64,000 bases of DNA, taken from positions 231,972-295,971 of the forward strand of contig NZ_RQFO01000009.1 in the NCBI RefSeq assembly GCF_004770045.1. Direction: 5' to 3'. Shown here one piece after another: positions 55,313-64,000 of this stretch. Under the pieces are notes generated by a model. It saw only the letters and a list, made by a program, of their open reading frames with translations, did not search any database and was not told the DNA's origin. This stretch comes from Leptospira montravelensis. Its GTDB lineage: Bacteria; Spirochaetota; Leptospiria; Leptospirales; Leptospiraceae. Made by a program: the position numbers and the translations under genes. How positions within the stretch are numbered: the first letter of the stretch is position 1; each line of letters starts with the position of its first letter.

Positions 55313-56284
55313 TTGACAAGTTCAGTTCCATCGTACCGCATTTCTGTTGCTCCGATGATGGACTGGACCGACAGGCATTTCCGCTTTTTTATGCGGATTA
55401 TCTCCAAACACGCGTTACTCTATACGGAGATGGTGACAACAGGTGCCATCCTTCGTGGAAAAGACAACCATCGATATCTCGATTTTTCAAAAGAGGAACA
55501 TCCCATTGCCTTACAATTAGGCGGAGATTCTCCTTTGGCACTTGCTGAATGTGCCAAAATTGGGGAAGATTATGGATATGACGAAATTAATCTCAACGTA
55601 GGTTGCCCGTCGGATCGGGTGCAAAGTGGAAGTTTTGGTGCTTGCCTTATGAAAGAACCAAACCTTGTGGCGGAGATGGTGGCGGCCTGCAAATCTAAAG
55701 TAAAAGTTCCTGTCACCGTTAAACACCGTATTGGTGTGAATGGAAAAGAAAGTTATGAAGATTTATTCCATTTTGTTTCTAAAATTAAGGAAGCCGGAGT
55801 GGATCATATCATCGTTCATGCAAGGATTGCGATTTTAGAAGGATTGTCTCCCAAGGAAAATAGAACGGTTCCACCTCTCCGTTATCAAGACGTATACCAA
55901 TTAAAAAAAGATTTTCCTGGTTTAACCATCACGATCAATGGGGGAATCAAAACACATGCAGAAATTTCTGACCATCTAACAAAAGTAGATGGAGTGATGA
56001 TTGGGCGGGCTGCCTATGATAATCCATTTTTATTTCATGATGTAGACCCATTGTATTATGGCTCCGAGGAAAAAACTCATTCGAGAGAAGAAATACTTCG
56101 TGAGCTCATTCCCTATATTCGTTCTGTTCTCAAAAAAGAAGGAAAAGCGCATCATATCCTTAGGCATATATTAGGGCTTTATTATGGAGAGAAAGGTGCC
56201 AGAGAATTTCGGAAATTTCTCACCGACCGAATGCATATTACAAGTGCCAATGAATCTATTTTAGAGGATTATTTAAAGCGTTAA
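55313..56284 (+). CDS. dusA: tRNA-dihydrouridine synthase (DusA type)
   Basis: 323 residues starting TTG 55313. It reduces specific uridines of tRNA with FMN and NADPH. Visible are [22 protein letters not shown] (DusA-type start), [23 protein letters not shown] (catalytic Cys region), [37 protein letters not shown] and INGGI. DusA is favoured by the [10 protein letters not shown] start and the [16 protein letters not shown] loop. It follows flhA by 9 nt. Confidence 0.9.
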   Translation: MTSSVPSYRISVAPMMDWTDRHFRFFMRIISKHALLYTEMVTTGAILRGKDNHRYLDFSKEEHPIALQLGGDSPLALAECAKIGEDYGYDEINLNVGCPSDRVQSGSFGACLMKEPNLVAEMVAACKSKVKVPVTVKHRIGVNGKESYEDLFHFVSKIKEAGVDHIIVHARIAILEGLSPKENRTVPPLRYQDVYQLKKDFPGLTITINGGIKTHAEISDHLTKVDGVMIGRAAYDNPFLFHDVDPLYYGSEEKTHSREEILRELIPYIRSVLKKEGKAHHILRHILGLYYGEKGAREFRKFLTDRMHITSANESILEDYLKR

Positions 56285-56617
56285 GGATCTGGAGGGCGTA
56301 AGGTCAGCGAATCGTCTAACGACGAGAAGCTGACTGGAGCGTAAGCGCACCCCGGAGGAGCCTGACCCCTGATACACAAAATTGTTTTATAGGACAAATT
56401 GGGGAACGCACTAAAAAAACCATAAGAAGTCAATCCAATTATTTAAATTAGAAAGGTATAGGATAACCTAGATTAGACGGTCTACTCATCCACTTTGTTC
56501 GGAAAAATTGGAATTTTGCCAAAAAACGCCGTGAAAACTCATCGAAAATCTATTAAAATCAAATGAGTTGACAGGGCAGTTTCTCTTCCCAGCCTGGTTA
56601 AATTGAGAGGGAATACC
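56285..56617. other. 333-nt intergenic region with GC-rich structured island
   Basis: The first ~85 nt (about 56290-56370) are GC-rich and strongly structured, described separately. The rest is AT-rich with no gene; a TTGACA at 56568-56573 could be a -35 element for the downstream helicase gene but a matching -10 is not clear. Confidence 0.6.
56290..56370 (+). repeat. GC-rich structured intergenic element, candidate ncRNA or repeat
   Basis: Two nested stems: GTCAGC (56303-56308) with GCTGAC (56329-56334), and TCGTC (56312-56316) with GACGA (56321-56325), separated by symmetric GAA/GAA internal loops. GGTCAG (56302-56307) can instead pair with CTGACC (56362-56367). A short motif GCGTAAG recurs (about 56296 and 56339). 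It looks unlike the surrounding AT-rich DNA. Could be a repeat, small RNA or terminator remnant. Confidence 0.5.
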
Positions 56618-58315
56618 ATGACCAAGCCACTCACCGTACAAAGTGATAAAACAATGCTTCTTGAGGTGGATAACCCAGAATTTGAAGCCTGTCGGGACCT
56701 CATTGCCAAATTTGCTGAGCTCGAAAAAAGCCCTGAATATATGCATACCTATCGCATCTCTCCACTTTCTTTGTGGAATGCGGCTTCGATTAAAATGACT
56801 GCAGAAGAGATCATCGAAGGTTTAACTAAGTTTGCTCGTTATTCTGTTCCAAAAAACGTGATGAACGAAGTGAGAGAACAAATCTCTCGTTATGGAAAAG
56901 TGAAATTAGTGAAGGAAGAATCTGGGGAATTATATATTATTTCCAATGAAAAAGGATTCATCACAGAAATTGCAAACAACCGAGCCGTTCAACCCTTTGT
57001 GGATGGAATGGAAGGTGATAAAATTCGAATTAAAAAAGAATACCGTGGCCACATCAAACAAGCGTTAATCAAAATTGGTTTTCCAGTGGAAGACCTTGCG
57101 GGTTACGATGAAGGAAATAAATATCCGTTTAACTTACGTCCTACGACAAAAGGTGGGATTAAGTTTGGAATGCGTGATTACCAAAGAGCTTCAGTCGAAG
57201 CATTTCATGCAGGCGGCCGTAACGAAGGAGGATCTGGTGTTGTGGTCCTTCCTTGTGGTGCGGGAAAAACCATAGTGGGTATGGGGGTTATGCAAATTGT
57301 GGGAGCAGAAACTCTCATTCTAGTCACGAACACTTTGTCCATTCGCCAGTGGAGAAATGAAATTGTAGATAAAACCGATATTCCTGAGTCAGACATTGGA
57401 GAGTATTCTGGGGAACTCAAAGAAATTAAACCCATCACCATTGCCACTTATAATATCTTAACTCACAGAAAGAAAAAAGGTGGGGACTTTACTCACTTTC
57501 ATATCTTTAGTGCCAACAACTGGGGACTCATTGTGTATGATGAGGTTCACTTACTTCCTGCTCCTGTTTTCCGAATGACTTCAGAACTTCAGGCCAAACG
57601 TAGGTTAGGTTTAACGGCAACTCTTGTTCGTGAAGATGGACTAGAAGAAGACGTGTTCTCCCTCATTGGACCTAAAAAATATGATGTACCTTGGAAAGAA
57701 CTGGAAGCCAAGTCTTGGATTGCAGAAGCCAATTGTGTGGAGATTCGTGTTCCTATGGAAGATGATCTTCGTATGAAATACTCAGTGGCGGATGACCGTG
57801 AAAAGTTCCGTTTGGCATCAGAAAACCCTGAAAAACTTCGGGCGATTAGTTATATCTTGAAAAAACACTCCACTAACAACATTTTGGTGATTGGACAATA
57901 CATCAATCAACTAGAAGAGATATCCAATACTTTCAAAATCCCTTTGATTACTGGAAAAACTCCTCTTCCTGAAAGACAAGAGCTTTACCAAGCCTTCCGT
58001 ACGGGACAAATCAAACAACTTGTGGTTTCTAAGGTGGCAAACTTTTCTATCGACTTACCAGATGCCAACATTGCCATCCAAGTTTCAGGAACGTTTGGTT
58101 CAAGACAGGAAGAGGCGCAGCGTTTGGGGCGTATCCTTCGTCCAAAATCCCAAGACAATACAGCGATTTTTTACTCGTTGATTTCGCGTGATACCAACGA
58201 AGAAAGATTCGGACAAAACCGACAACTCTTCCTCACCGAACAAGGGTATGAATATGAAATTTATACTTTGGATCAGTTCAAAGAAACTGTTCCAGAGGAA
58301 TCACTCACTAAATAG
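56618..58315 (+). CDS. XPB-type superfamily 2 DNA helicase
   Basis: 565 residues from ATG 56618, which has GAGAGGGA upstream; the in-frame TTG at 56603 is less likely. Walker A LPCGAGKTIVGMG, DEVH box (VYDEVHLLP), LTATLVREDG, and motif VI EEAQRLGRILRP give an XPB/Ssl2-like SF2 helicase; the N-terminal ~190 residues hold a helicase-associated domain. In bacteria XPB proteins are thought to act in DNA repair. No Bax1-like nuclease gene is seen next to it. Confidence 0.9.
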   Translation: MTKPLTVQSDKTMLLEVDNPEFEACRDLIAKFAELEKSPEYMHTYRISPLSLWNAASIKMTAEEIIEGLTKFARYSVPKNVMNEVREQISRYGKVKLVKEESGELYIISNEKGFITEIANNRAVQPFVDGMEGDKIRIKKEYRGHIKQALIKIGFPVEDLAGYDEGNKYPFNLRPTTKGGIKFGMRDYQRASVEAFHAGGRNEGGSGVVVLPCGAGKTIVGMGVMQIVGAETLILVTNTLSIRQWRNEIVDKTDIPESDIGEYSGELKEIKPITIATYNILTHRKKKGGDFTHFHIFSANNWGLIVYDEVHLLPAPVFRMTSELQAKRRLGLTATLVREDGLEEDVFSLIGPKKYDVPWKELEAKSWIAEANCVEIRVPMEDDLRMKYSVADDREKFRLASENPEKLRAISYILKKHSTNNILVIGQYINQLEEISNTFKIPLITGKTPLPERQELYQAFRTGQIKQLVVSKVANFSIDLPDANIAIQVSGTFGSRQEEAQRLGRILRPKSQDNTAIFYSLISRDTNEERFGQNRQLFLTEQGYEYEIYTLDQFKETVPEESLTK

Positions 58316-58323
58316 AGGACAAA

Positions 58324-59541
58324 ATGAAACTTGTAGCAAAACGACTTGATGTCGTAGAACCTTCTCCCACTCTCGCGATCACTGCAAAAGCCAATCAGTT
58401 GAAAGCGAGTGGACTTGATGTGGTTGGATTTGGAGCAGGGGAACCTGACTTTGATACTCCAACACATATCAAAGAAGCTGCTAAAAAAGCAATGGACCAA
58501 GGGAAAACAAAATACACTCCCGTGAGTGGAACTGTTTCCTTAAAAGAGGCCATCATTCGTAAATTTGAAACCGAAAATGGTTTAAAGTACGAAAAGAACC
58601 AAATCATTGTGGGAACAGGTGGAAAACAAGTTCTCTACAATTTTTTTATGGCAACTTTAAATCCTGGTGACGAAGTAATTATCCCTGCACCGTATTGGGT
58701 CAGTTATGCGGATATTGTTCGTTTGGCAGAAGGAACTCCTGTGATTGTATCCACAGATATTTCTAGTGGATTTAAAATCACAGCAGACCAATTAGAAAAA
58801 GCCATCACTCCAAAAACAAAAGTTTTTATTTTTAATTCTCCATCTAACCCTACAGGAGCAGCTTACACTCGTTCGGATGTGGAAGCACTCGTAAGGGTAC
58901 TAGAACCAAAAGAGATCATTACGGTTTCGGATGATATCTACGAAAAAATCATTTATGATGGATTGGAATTTGTAAATCCAGCCATGATTTCAGCAAAGAT
59001 GAAGGAAAAAACCTTTGTGATTAATGGCGTATCCAAAGCATATTCCATGACTGGTTGGAGGATTGGATACGGAGCAGGGAATCCAGAGATTGTAAAAAAC
59101 ATGGATACTATGCAAGGCCAATCCACAAGTAATGCTTCTTCCATTTCCCAAGCAGCGGCTGAGGCAGCGCTCACAGGAGACCAAACACCCGTGGCAGAAA
59201 TGTTAAAGGCTTTTGATAAACGTCGTAAACTTATTGTTGGACTTTTACGTGAAATTCCAGGTGTGGAATGCCGGATGCCAGAAGGTGCGTTTTATGCGTT
59301 CCCTTATATCAATGGTGTGTATGAAACTCCTGGGTTCAAAAAACTGTTGCTTGAGAAAAAAGAATCTTCTTACTCAAAACTATTTTGTGATGTGCTCCTT
59401 GATAAATACAATGTGGCAGCAGTGCCGGGCATTGCCTTCGGAGATGACAAAGCCATTCGTTTGTCTTATGCGTTAGGTGATAAAGATATTGAAAAAGGTG
59501 TGGCTCGCATCAAACAAATGGTAGAGGACTTACAAAAGTAA
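58324..59541 (+). CDS. Class I pyridoxal-phosphate aminotransferase (aspartate type)
   Basis: 405 residues of fold type I. It has GFGAGEPDFDTPTHIKEA, SPSNPTGAAYTRSDV, VSDDIYEKIIYDG and the PLP lysine in VSKAYSMTGWRIGYGAG, ending AIRLSYAL. This is the AspC/thermophilic aspartate aminotransferase subgroup that moves amino groups between aspartate or other amino acids and 2-oxoglutarate. Exact substrate is not proven. It begins 8 nt after the helicase gene and is followed by a terminator. Confidence 0.9.
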   Translation: MKLVAKRLDVVEPSPTLAITAKANQLKASGLDVVGFGAGEPDFDTPTHIKEAAKKAMDQGKTKYTPVSGTVSLKEAIIRKFETENGLKYEKNQIIVGTGGKQVLYNFFMATLNPGDEVIIPAPYWVSYADIVRLAEGTPVIVSTDISSGFKITADQLEKAITPKTKVFIFNSPSNPTGAAYTRSDVEALVRVLEPKEIITVSDDIYEKIIYDGLEFVNPAMISAKMKEKTFVINGVSKAYSMTGWRIGYGAGNPEIVKNMDTMQGQSTSNASSISQAAAEAALTGDQTPVAEMLKAFDKRRKLIVGLLREIPGVECRMPEGAFYAFPYINGVYETPGFKKLLLEKKESSYSKLFCDVLLDKYNVAAVPGIAFGDDKAIRLSYALGDKDIEKGVARIKQMVEDLQK

Positions 59542-59547
59542 AATGGC

Positions 59548-59612
59548 CTCTGTTCCTTTACTCAAAAAAAATTGTAGAGGAACAGAGTTATTTAATTCAT
59601 TTTTTATTTTAG
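59548..59612 (+). terminator. Intrinsic terminator after the aminotransferase gene
   Basis: Perfect 10-bp stem CTCTGTTCCT (59548-59557) and AGGAACAGAG (59578-59587), then a T-rich tail (to about 59610). The stem overlaps the first codons of the longest downstream frame (ATG 59543), which argues that this ATG is not a real start. Confidence 0.78.
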
Positions 59613-59620
59613 GACGGGTT

Positions 59621-60703
59621 TTGATTTTTCATATTTCAAAATCTGCTTTTTCCCTTTTGAGAACAAAATTTATTTTCCTCAAACAAATTAAGATTTTGAA
59701 TTTTTTTTCAGTTTTTCTTTTCTTTTTGGTAGGTTCGATTCTAGCAGAACCCACATTCCAGGAAAAAACAAAACAAACAAAACCCTCTGAACTAGTAAAA
59801 CGAGATTTACATTCAGAAATTGTAATTCCAGTCATTGGTCTCAACTTACATTTGTTTGCTGATCAAAAAAGTGATGTTTTGCGTAAACTAAAATTTGGAG
59901 AGCCAGTTTCCTTTGACAGGGAATCTCTTGAAAGTCCAAAAGAAGATTGGATCCCTGTAAAATTAGAAGATGGTCTTTCTGGTTTTATCAAACGATCTGT
60001 AGTCCGTTCAGTTCCACCTAAACAATATTTATCCACTTTATTATTTGAAGCAGAACGAATGATTTTATCCAAGAACATAGATTTTGCTGCAAAAGGGGAA
60101 ATTACTGATACTATTTTTTCTATCTCCGCGACAGGGAAATTTACAGGAGATGATTTTATCTTCATTCGAGCGAAAGCTGGTTTTTTTCTTAAAAAAACAA
60201 TAGATTTAATGAATGAAAAGGGGATAAAACCGGACAATGATCCTGGAACTCTTGAATTCTTAAAACGTCATCAGACAAAATTGTTATACGATTATTCCTA
60301 TGGAAAATACTATGTGGATTCCAATTATTTTTGGAAACTACTAGAAGCTTACCCAAAAACAAAACATTCGGATTATGCCGGTTATCTGGCGACGGAAAGT
60401 ATACCTGTTCTGGAATGCGGGACAGATTTAAAATGTCGTTTAGAAGAAATGAGGAAAGGAAAACTGCGTTATATCTATTTGTTTCCTACAGGCAATTACA
60501 TTAATTTATACACAAAAGACTTAGTAAACAATTTACAATCGATGACAAAGGACCCAGATTCTATTCCTTGTTTTGCGCCAGTCAGTGAGGGAATTAAGTC
60601 TGAAATTAATCAGATGATTCGATATGCTTCCGAGATTGGACCTAGAGAGAAAAAACAAATCCTACCTCATTTGCAAATCTTAAAAAAAGAATGTTTCCGT
60701 TAA
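59621..60703 (+). CDS. Secreted SH3-like domain protein
   Basis: 360 residues from TTG 59621 (AGGA 6 nt upstream); the ATG at 59543 lies inside the preceding terminator and is rejected. A signal or anchor segment (ILNFFSVFLFFLVGSILAEP) precedes an SH3-like (bacterial SH3) domain at about 45-120 of the mature protein (VIPVIGLNLHLFADQKSDVLRKLKFGEPVSFDRE ... WIPVKLEDGLSGFIKRSVV). The rest has no recognised family. Bacterial SH3 domains often bind cell wall. The exact start remains uncertain. Confidence 0.7.
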   Translation: MIFHISKSAFSLLRTKFIFLKQIKILNFFSVFLFFLVGSILAEPTFQEKTKQTKPSELVKRDLHSEIVIPVIGLNLHLFADQKSDVLRKLKFGEPVSFDRESLESPKEDWIPVKLEDGLSGFIKRSVVRSVPPKQYLSTLLFEAERMILSKNIDFAAKGEITDTIFSISATGKFTGDDFIFIRAKAGFFLKKTIDLMNEKGIKPDNDPGTLEFLKRHQTKLLYDYSYGKYYVDSNYFWKLLEAYPKTKHSDYAGYLATESIPVLECGTDLKCRLEEMRKGKLRYIYLFPTGNYINLYTKDLVNNLQSMTKDPDSIPCFAPVSEGIKSEINQMIRYASEIGPREKKQILPHLQILKKECFR

Positions 60704-60737
60704 CAATTAACTTATTTAATACAGCGGAGAAGTTTCT

Positions 60738-61532
60738 TTGAAATTAAGTCATAAACTGTATCCATTCCAAAATTCTGATCCAAATCGGAAGTCAATCGGT
60801 GATATTATCATCTTACATGGGTTATTCGGATCTTCAAAAAATTGGGTGACGGTTGCGAAGTTTTTATCAAATTTTGGGTCAGTTTATGCGGTTGACCAAA
60901 GAAATCACGGGGACTCTCCCCATGCCGAAGAACATTCCATCCGATTGATGTCAGAAGATTTGGAAGAATTTATTTTTGATCATAAAATCCAAAATCCGGT
61001 TCTATTGGGTCACTCTATGGGTGGACTAGTGGCCATGTATTTTGATTTAACCCATCCTGGAATCCTAAAAAAACTAATCATCCAAGATATCGCTCCAAGA
61101 TCTTATCCGTTTGCTTACGACAATGAAATCCAATCTATGTCCTTTGCCTTAGATGGATATTCTTCGCGAACAGAAATTGATTCTGAAATGGCGAAGTATG
61201 TATCAGATACCTTTATTAGGCAGTTTTTGCAAATGAGTTTGGAACGAAATGAAAACGGCAAGTATGGTTGGAAATTGAATGTAAATGGCCTTAACCATGC
61301 TCGACGAGTGTTTGAAGATGTGTTTACTTTTGATACAACATCAATGACTCCAACTTTGTTTTTGTTGGGTGGAAGTTCTGAGTATATTAGAGATAGTGAT
61401 TTTCAGGTGATGGACCAATTTTTTAAAAACAATCAGAAAATCACAATAGCGGGTGGCGGGCATTATATTCACTTCACACACCAGGCCAAATATTTAGAAT
61501 TATTAGATCGAGAATTGTCTTCGATTTCCTGA
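60738..61532 (+). CDS. Alpha/beta hydrolase (YbfF-like esterase)
   Basis: 264 residues from TTG 60738, with GGAGAAG upstream. Hydrolase marks: oxyanion region LHGLFGSSKNW, DQRNHGDSPHAEEHS, nucleophile Ser in LGHSMGG and catalytic His in GGGHYIHFTHQ near the C-terminus. It belongs to the YbfF-type acyl esterases; the substrate is unknown. Confidence 0.88.
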   Translation: MKLSHKLYPFQNSDPNRKSIGDIIILHGLFGSSKNWVTVAKFLSNFGSVYAVDQRNHGDSPHAEEHSIRLMSEDLEEFIFDHKIQNPVLLGHSMGGLVAMYFDLTHPGILKKLIIQDIAPRSYPFAYDNEIQSMSFALDGYSSRTEIDSEMAKYVSDTFIRQFLQMSLERNENGKYGWKLNVNGLNHARRVFEDVFTFDTTSMTPTLFLLGGSSEYIRDSDFQVMDQFFKNNQKITIAGGGHYIHFTHQAKYLELLDRELSSIS

Positions 61533-61641
61533 TTTAATGTTTCGTTTAACGAATCATTGGTCAGATGTTTTTTATTCTATCTTTAATGAATTCGATTACT
61601 TGGATATTTTGTTTCGGAAAGCGAAAGGATGGAAACGATAG

Positions 61642-61670
61642 AAACAGTAGCCGGAATTTGACTACTGTTT
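61642..61670. terminator. Bidirectional hairpin between the esterase and dps
   Basis: AAACAGTAG (61642-61650) and CTACTGTTT (61662-61670) form a perfect 9-bp stem with an 11-nt loop. An A/T-rich tract follows on the plus side. It separates two convergent genes, so it probably ends one or both transcripts. Confidence 0.6.
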
Positions 61671-61678
61671 CAAAAAAA

Positions 61679-62152
61679 TTAATCTTCGAGTAAAGATCGT
61701 AACATCCAAGCAGTTTTTTCATGAATGTCTAAACGCTGAGTGAGTAGGTCTAAGGTTGCTTGGTCATTTCCTTTTTCAGCAGGTGCATAGGCAGCGCGTG
61801 CAGTGCGAATGACCGCTTCATTTCCTTCAACTAAATGTTTGATCATTTCTTGTGCTTTTGGGACTTCTTTGTCCTCTGCGATGCTTGAGTATTTTGCAAA
61901 TTCCCAACCACCCATCGGCGCATAGTATCCAAGTGATCGAATTCTTTCCGCAATTGGATCGATCGCATTCCATAGTTCTGTGTATTGGGTCATAAACAAA
62001 ATATGTAAAGTTTGGAACATGGGTCCCGTTACATTCCAATGGTAACTATGGGTTTTTTGGTACAGGGTGTAAGTATCTGCCAAGAGTTTTTTTAAAGACT
62101 CTGAGATCGCACTTCTTTCTTCTTCGGGGATTCCAATATTAATTTTCATCAT
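61679..62152 (-). CDS. dps: Dps-family ferritin-like protein
   Basis: 157 residues. The four-helix core with [19 protein letters not shown] and [19 protein letters not shown] carries the ferroxidase residues (His, Asp, Glu) of Dps. It stores iron and protects DNA from peroxide. It starts 23 nt after the stop of the CsgG-like lipoprotein gene, so it may be cotranscribed. The start is one of two adjacent ATG codons (62152 or 62149). Confidence 0.93.
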   Translation of the reverse strand: MMKINIGIPEEERSAISESLKKLLADTYTLYQKTHSYHWNVTGPMFQTLHILFMTQYTELWNAIDPIAERIRSLGYYAPMGGWEFAKYSSIAEDKEVPKAQEMIKHLVEGNEAVIRTARAAYAPAEKGNDQATLDLLTQRLDIHEKTAWMLRSLLED

Positions 62153-62175
62153 TTGTCCTTTTGATTTATGATAAA

Positions 62176-62793
62176 TTATTTTTTTAGTTCGGAAACAATA
62201 CGTTCTACTAAACTTTCTGCTACAAAATCATATTCGCTTGTAATGAGTAAAATGTCTTCGCGACTCCAAATCAGTCCAAGCCCCAAACTGTATTGTAAAA
62301 CACGTCCGAAAGTCCAGTCTGCTCCCGGTTTTTTACGTGCATTGACAATCACATGTCCAGATTCAATATGTACGATTTTTAAAGATACAGTATCCACTAA
62401 GTTAGGAATGAGTTTTCCTTTTTCATCGTATTTTTTGAGAGCTGATCCTCTTCCGAAAATTAGGGCATCTACCCCTAAAACTTTTCCTAGGCGAACGGCT
62501 GTTTGTGTATCTATAATCCCTGTTTTGGAAAAACTTTGTTCGTTTACAACTTTCGACAATTGTTCTCTTTCTATGACTTTAATGGGTAGGAGTTTGGCAA
62601 TTTGTAAGGATACTGCGTCGGTAAATTCGTCTCCCCATTTTGCATCCTCAATGTCGAAAAGTAAAACAGCAACCTTAGTGATGCCCAGGTCAGTTTTTCC
62701 CGTGTCTGGATATTGGATGGCAGCATCCATAGTGCGACAGTTGACTAAGGAAAAGGTAAGGAGGATGGAAAAACACATTATATATAGTTTCAT
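62176..62793 (-). CDS. CsgG-like lipoprotein
   Basis: 205 residues from ATG 62793. A signal peptide with lipobox LVNC ([19 protein letters not shown]) is followed by a CsgG/CurlI-like fold: [51 protein letters not shown] and [15 protein letters not shown]. The longer frame to 62958 has no signal peptide at its start and overlaps the divergent gene; it was rejected. An outer-membrane or periplasmic lipoprotein; a curli-like secretion role is not shown. Confidence 0.75.
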   Translation of the reverse strand: MKLYIMCFSILLTFSLVNCRTMDAAIQYPDTGKTDLGITKVAVLLFDIEDAKWGDEFTDAVSLQIAKLLPIKVIEREQLSKVVNEQSFSKTGIIDTQTAVRLGKVLGVDALIFGRGSALKKYDEKGKLIPNLVDTVSLKIVHIESGHVIVNARKKPGADWTFGRVLQYSLGLGLIWSREDILLITSEYDFVAESLVERIVSELKK

Positions 62794-62920
62794 AGATTTC
62801 CTTAAGAAATGATGGATGGAACGTAAGACGGCAATTCTTTTTCTCATCAAAACCTGGCATTTTGGAAAATTCGCTTTTCCTATTGTGGTCTTTCCTAGAT
62901 TTTTCCAACTAGGCCCTTTG

Positions 62921-63835
62921 ATGAAAAAGATTTTTAGTATATTGATTATAACTCTCACCTTTTTTTTGCTAGGCGCAGGGTATTATTTTTCATCTTCTAT
63001 TATCTCCTTTCCCATCTCCGATTTACAGGAAGATAAGACGAAATTAAAGATTAATTCTTTTGCCGATTTTGGGCTTCCTGAACCTGAATCGGTTCGTTTC
63101 CAAAACGGAAGTTTGCGACTTCGCGGTTGGTATTTTAAAAATCCTAAAAAGAAAAAATGTGGTGTGGTTTTGCTACATGGTCATGGGAGGACTCGGTATG
63201 GAGTTCTTAAATACACCCCTCTATTTTGGAAACGAGGATGTAGTTTGTTTACCTATGATGCACGCCACCACGGAGAAAGTGCAGGAGAATACGGAACGTA
63301 CGGATTTTACGAAAAACAAGATTTGGAACGGGCCATTGAGTTTTTTTCGGAAATTAGCACTGTACCGGAAGAAGATATAGGCATTTTTGGTGCCTCTTTT
63401 GGGGCTGCGACTGCATTACAATATGCAGAAGGGCGCAGTGATTTTGCCTTTGTCATTGCAGATTCTCCTTATATGGATATGCGTTCCATTGTGGAAAAAC
63501 GGGCGGTCGACTTATATTCTCCTTTGGTTTTATTTCTTTCTCCCATTGCGCTTTCTGTGGCAGAGCTCAGAGCAGATTTTCTTGTGGATGAAGTGTCCCC
63601 GAAAAAAGCAGCTAAATCTATTTCAGTACCAGTTCTTATCATACATTCCAAAGAAGATGAAATAACACCAGTCTCTCATTCGGAAGAGATTTTCCAAAAT
63701 TTAAAATCGAGTCGCAAACAACTTTTTATTTCCGATTGGGGTGCCCGTCATTGTAAGTCGATAGATACTCGATATAATGAATACGAATCGATTGTGAATT
63801 TATTTTTAAAAGAAAAAACTTTTTTCCCCAGGTGA
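62921..63835 (+). CDS. Membrane-anchored alpha/beta hydrolase
   Basis: 304 residues from ATG 62921 (MKKIFSILIITLTFFLLGAGYYF, an anchor); the longer frame from 62816 overlaps the divergent CsgG-like gene. Hydrolase marks: LLHGHGRTRYGV, DARHHGESAGEYGT, nucleophile FGASFGAATAL, Asp in HSKEDEITPVS and His in ARHCKSIDTRY. Likely an envelope esterase or peptidase-like enzyme; substrate unknown. Confidence 0.82.
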   Translation: MKKIFSILIITLTFFLLGAGYYFSSSIISFPISDLQEDKTKLKINSFADFGLPEPESVRFQNGSLRLRGWYFKNPKKKKCGVVLLHGHGRTRYGVLKYTPLFWKRGCSLFTYDARHHGESAGEYGTYGFYEKQDLERAIEFFSEISTVPEEDIGIFGASFGAATALQYAEGRSDFAFVIADSPYMDMRSIVEKRAVDLYSPLVLFLSPIALSVAELRADFLVDEVSPKKAAKSISVPVLIIHSKEDEITPVSHSEEIFQNLKSSRKQLFISDWGARHCKSIDTRYNEYESIVNLFLKEKTFFPR

Positions 63836-63970
63836 TTCTTTTCTTCTGCGTTTTTTCCCTATAAGAAATTATTGATAGGTTCCCTAAGTTTTTGCATCAA
63901 TTAGGGAAATAACTTGAGAGTTTTGGAAGAAAGAATTTTGAATAGAGTGTTTGTTTGATTGATTTGTGGG

Positions 63971-63994
63971 TACAATCACCCCGCCCTGATTGTA
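63971..63994. other. Hairpin at the window end
   Basis: TACAATCA (63971-63978) and TGATTGTA (63987-63994) give a perfect 8-bp stem with a GC-rich 8-nt loop. The gap 63836-64000 has no gene. It may be a terminator or part of an intergenic repeat continuing beyond the window. Confidence 0.4.
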
Positions 63995-64000
63995 GGGTGG

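Noticed and set aside
59543..59620. ATG at 59543 as the start of the SH3-like protein
   Set aside because: It lies inside a perfect 10-bp terminator stem after the aminotransferase gene, so the protein more likely starts downstream (TTG 59621 with AGGA before it).
62794..62958. Long N-terminus of the CsgG-like gene and of the divergent hydrolase (starts 62958 and 62816)
   Set aside because: Both extended frames overlap on opposite strands and lack signal-like character; shorter starts at 62793 and 62921 give clear signal or anchor segments.

Overview
The window is chromosomal DNA of a spirochaete, most likely Leptospira and probably a free-living or low-virulence species. The evidence is moderately AT-rich DNA with frequent TTG starts, a spirochaete-type flagellar export operon (fliN/fliY-fliO-fliP-fliQ-fliR-flhB-flhA), lipid A and outer-membrane genes (lpxD, beta-barrels, many lipoproteins), short-form hisG, and an McsA/McsB-like gene directly upstream of clpC. 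No rRNA, tRNA, CRISPR array, prophage or insertion sequence was seen. The species cannot be fixed from the sequence alone.

Layout. 1-5.7 kb (+): housekeeping genes cmk (3' end), rpsA, a TPR membrane protein, hisG, rpmF, plsX and fabG. 5.8-10.5 kb (-): a rhodanese-like lipoprotein, then a DUF1538 membrane protein with a three-domain PII-like partner. 10.9-15.0 kb (+): acpP, rnc, a Nudix hydrolase, aroB, an MscS channel and a MORN-type protein. 15.1-17.1 kb (-): two uncharacterised membrane proteins. 17.1-29.1 kb (+): LolC/E and LolD, an McsA-McsB-like fusion, clpC, a small membrane protein, a TPR protein, mtaB, a MacAB-like exporter and metZ.

29-42 kb is the accessory and most unusual part. 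A minus-strand group encodes two secreted lipoproteins with tandem rhodanese domains, a small secreted protein, an outer-membrane beta-barrel and a pentaheme cytochrome c lipoprotein. Next to it lie an XRE-cupin regulator, a polytopic glycosyltransferase-like protein and a DUF4395 protein. Divergent from these is a plus-strand operon with a membrane-anchored tandem rhodanese, a second pentaheme cytochrome c, a GT2 enzyme, a second polytopic glycosyltransferase-like protein and a DUF2064 (TIGR04282-type) enzyme. The pairing of rhodanese with pentaheme cytochrome occurs twice in one locus. This suggests an envelope pathway joining sulfane-sulfur chemistry to electron transfer, possibly with glycosylation. 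That pathway is inference and is my best candidate for an undescribed system.

42-48 kb: OmpA-like protein, lpxD, small stress or redox-like proteins, a secreted outer-membrane protein, and a fusion of an AGCS (sodium:alanine symporter) domain with phosphatidylserine decarboxylase. 48.2-55.3 kb: the flagellar type III export operon. 55.3-63.8 kb: a tRNA-dihydrouridine synthase, a GC-rich structured intergenic island, an XPB-type helicase, an aminotransferase, an SH3-domain secreted protein, two alpha/beta hydrolases, Dps and a CsgG-like lipoprotein.
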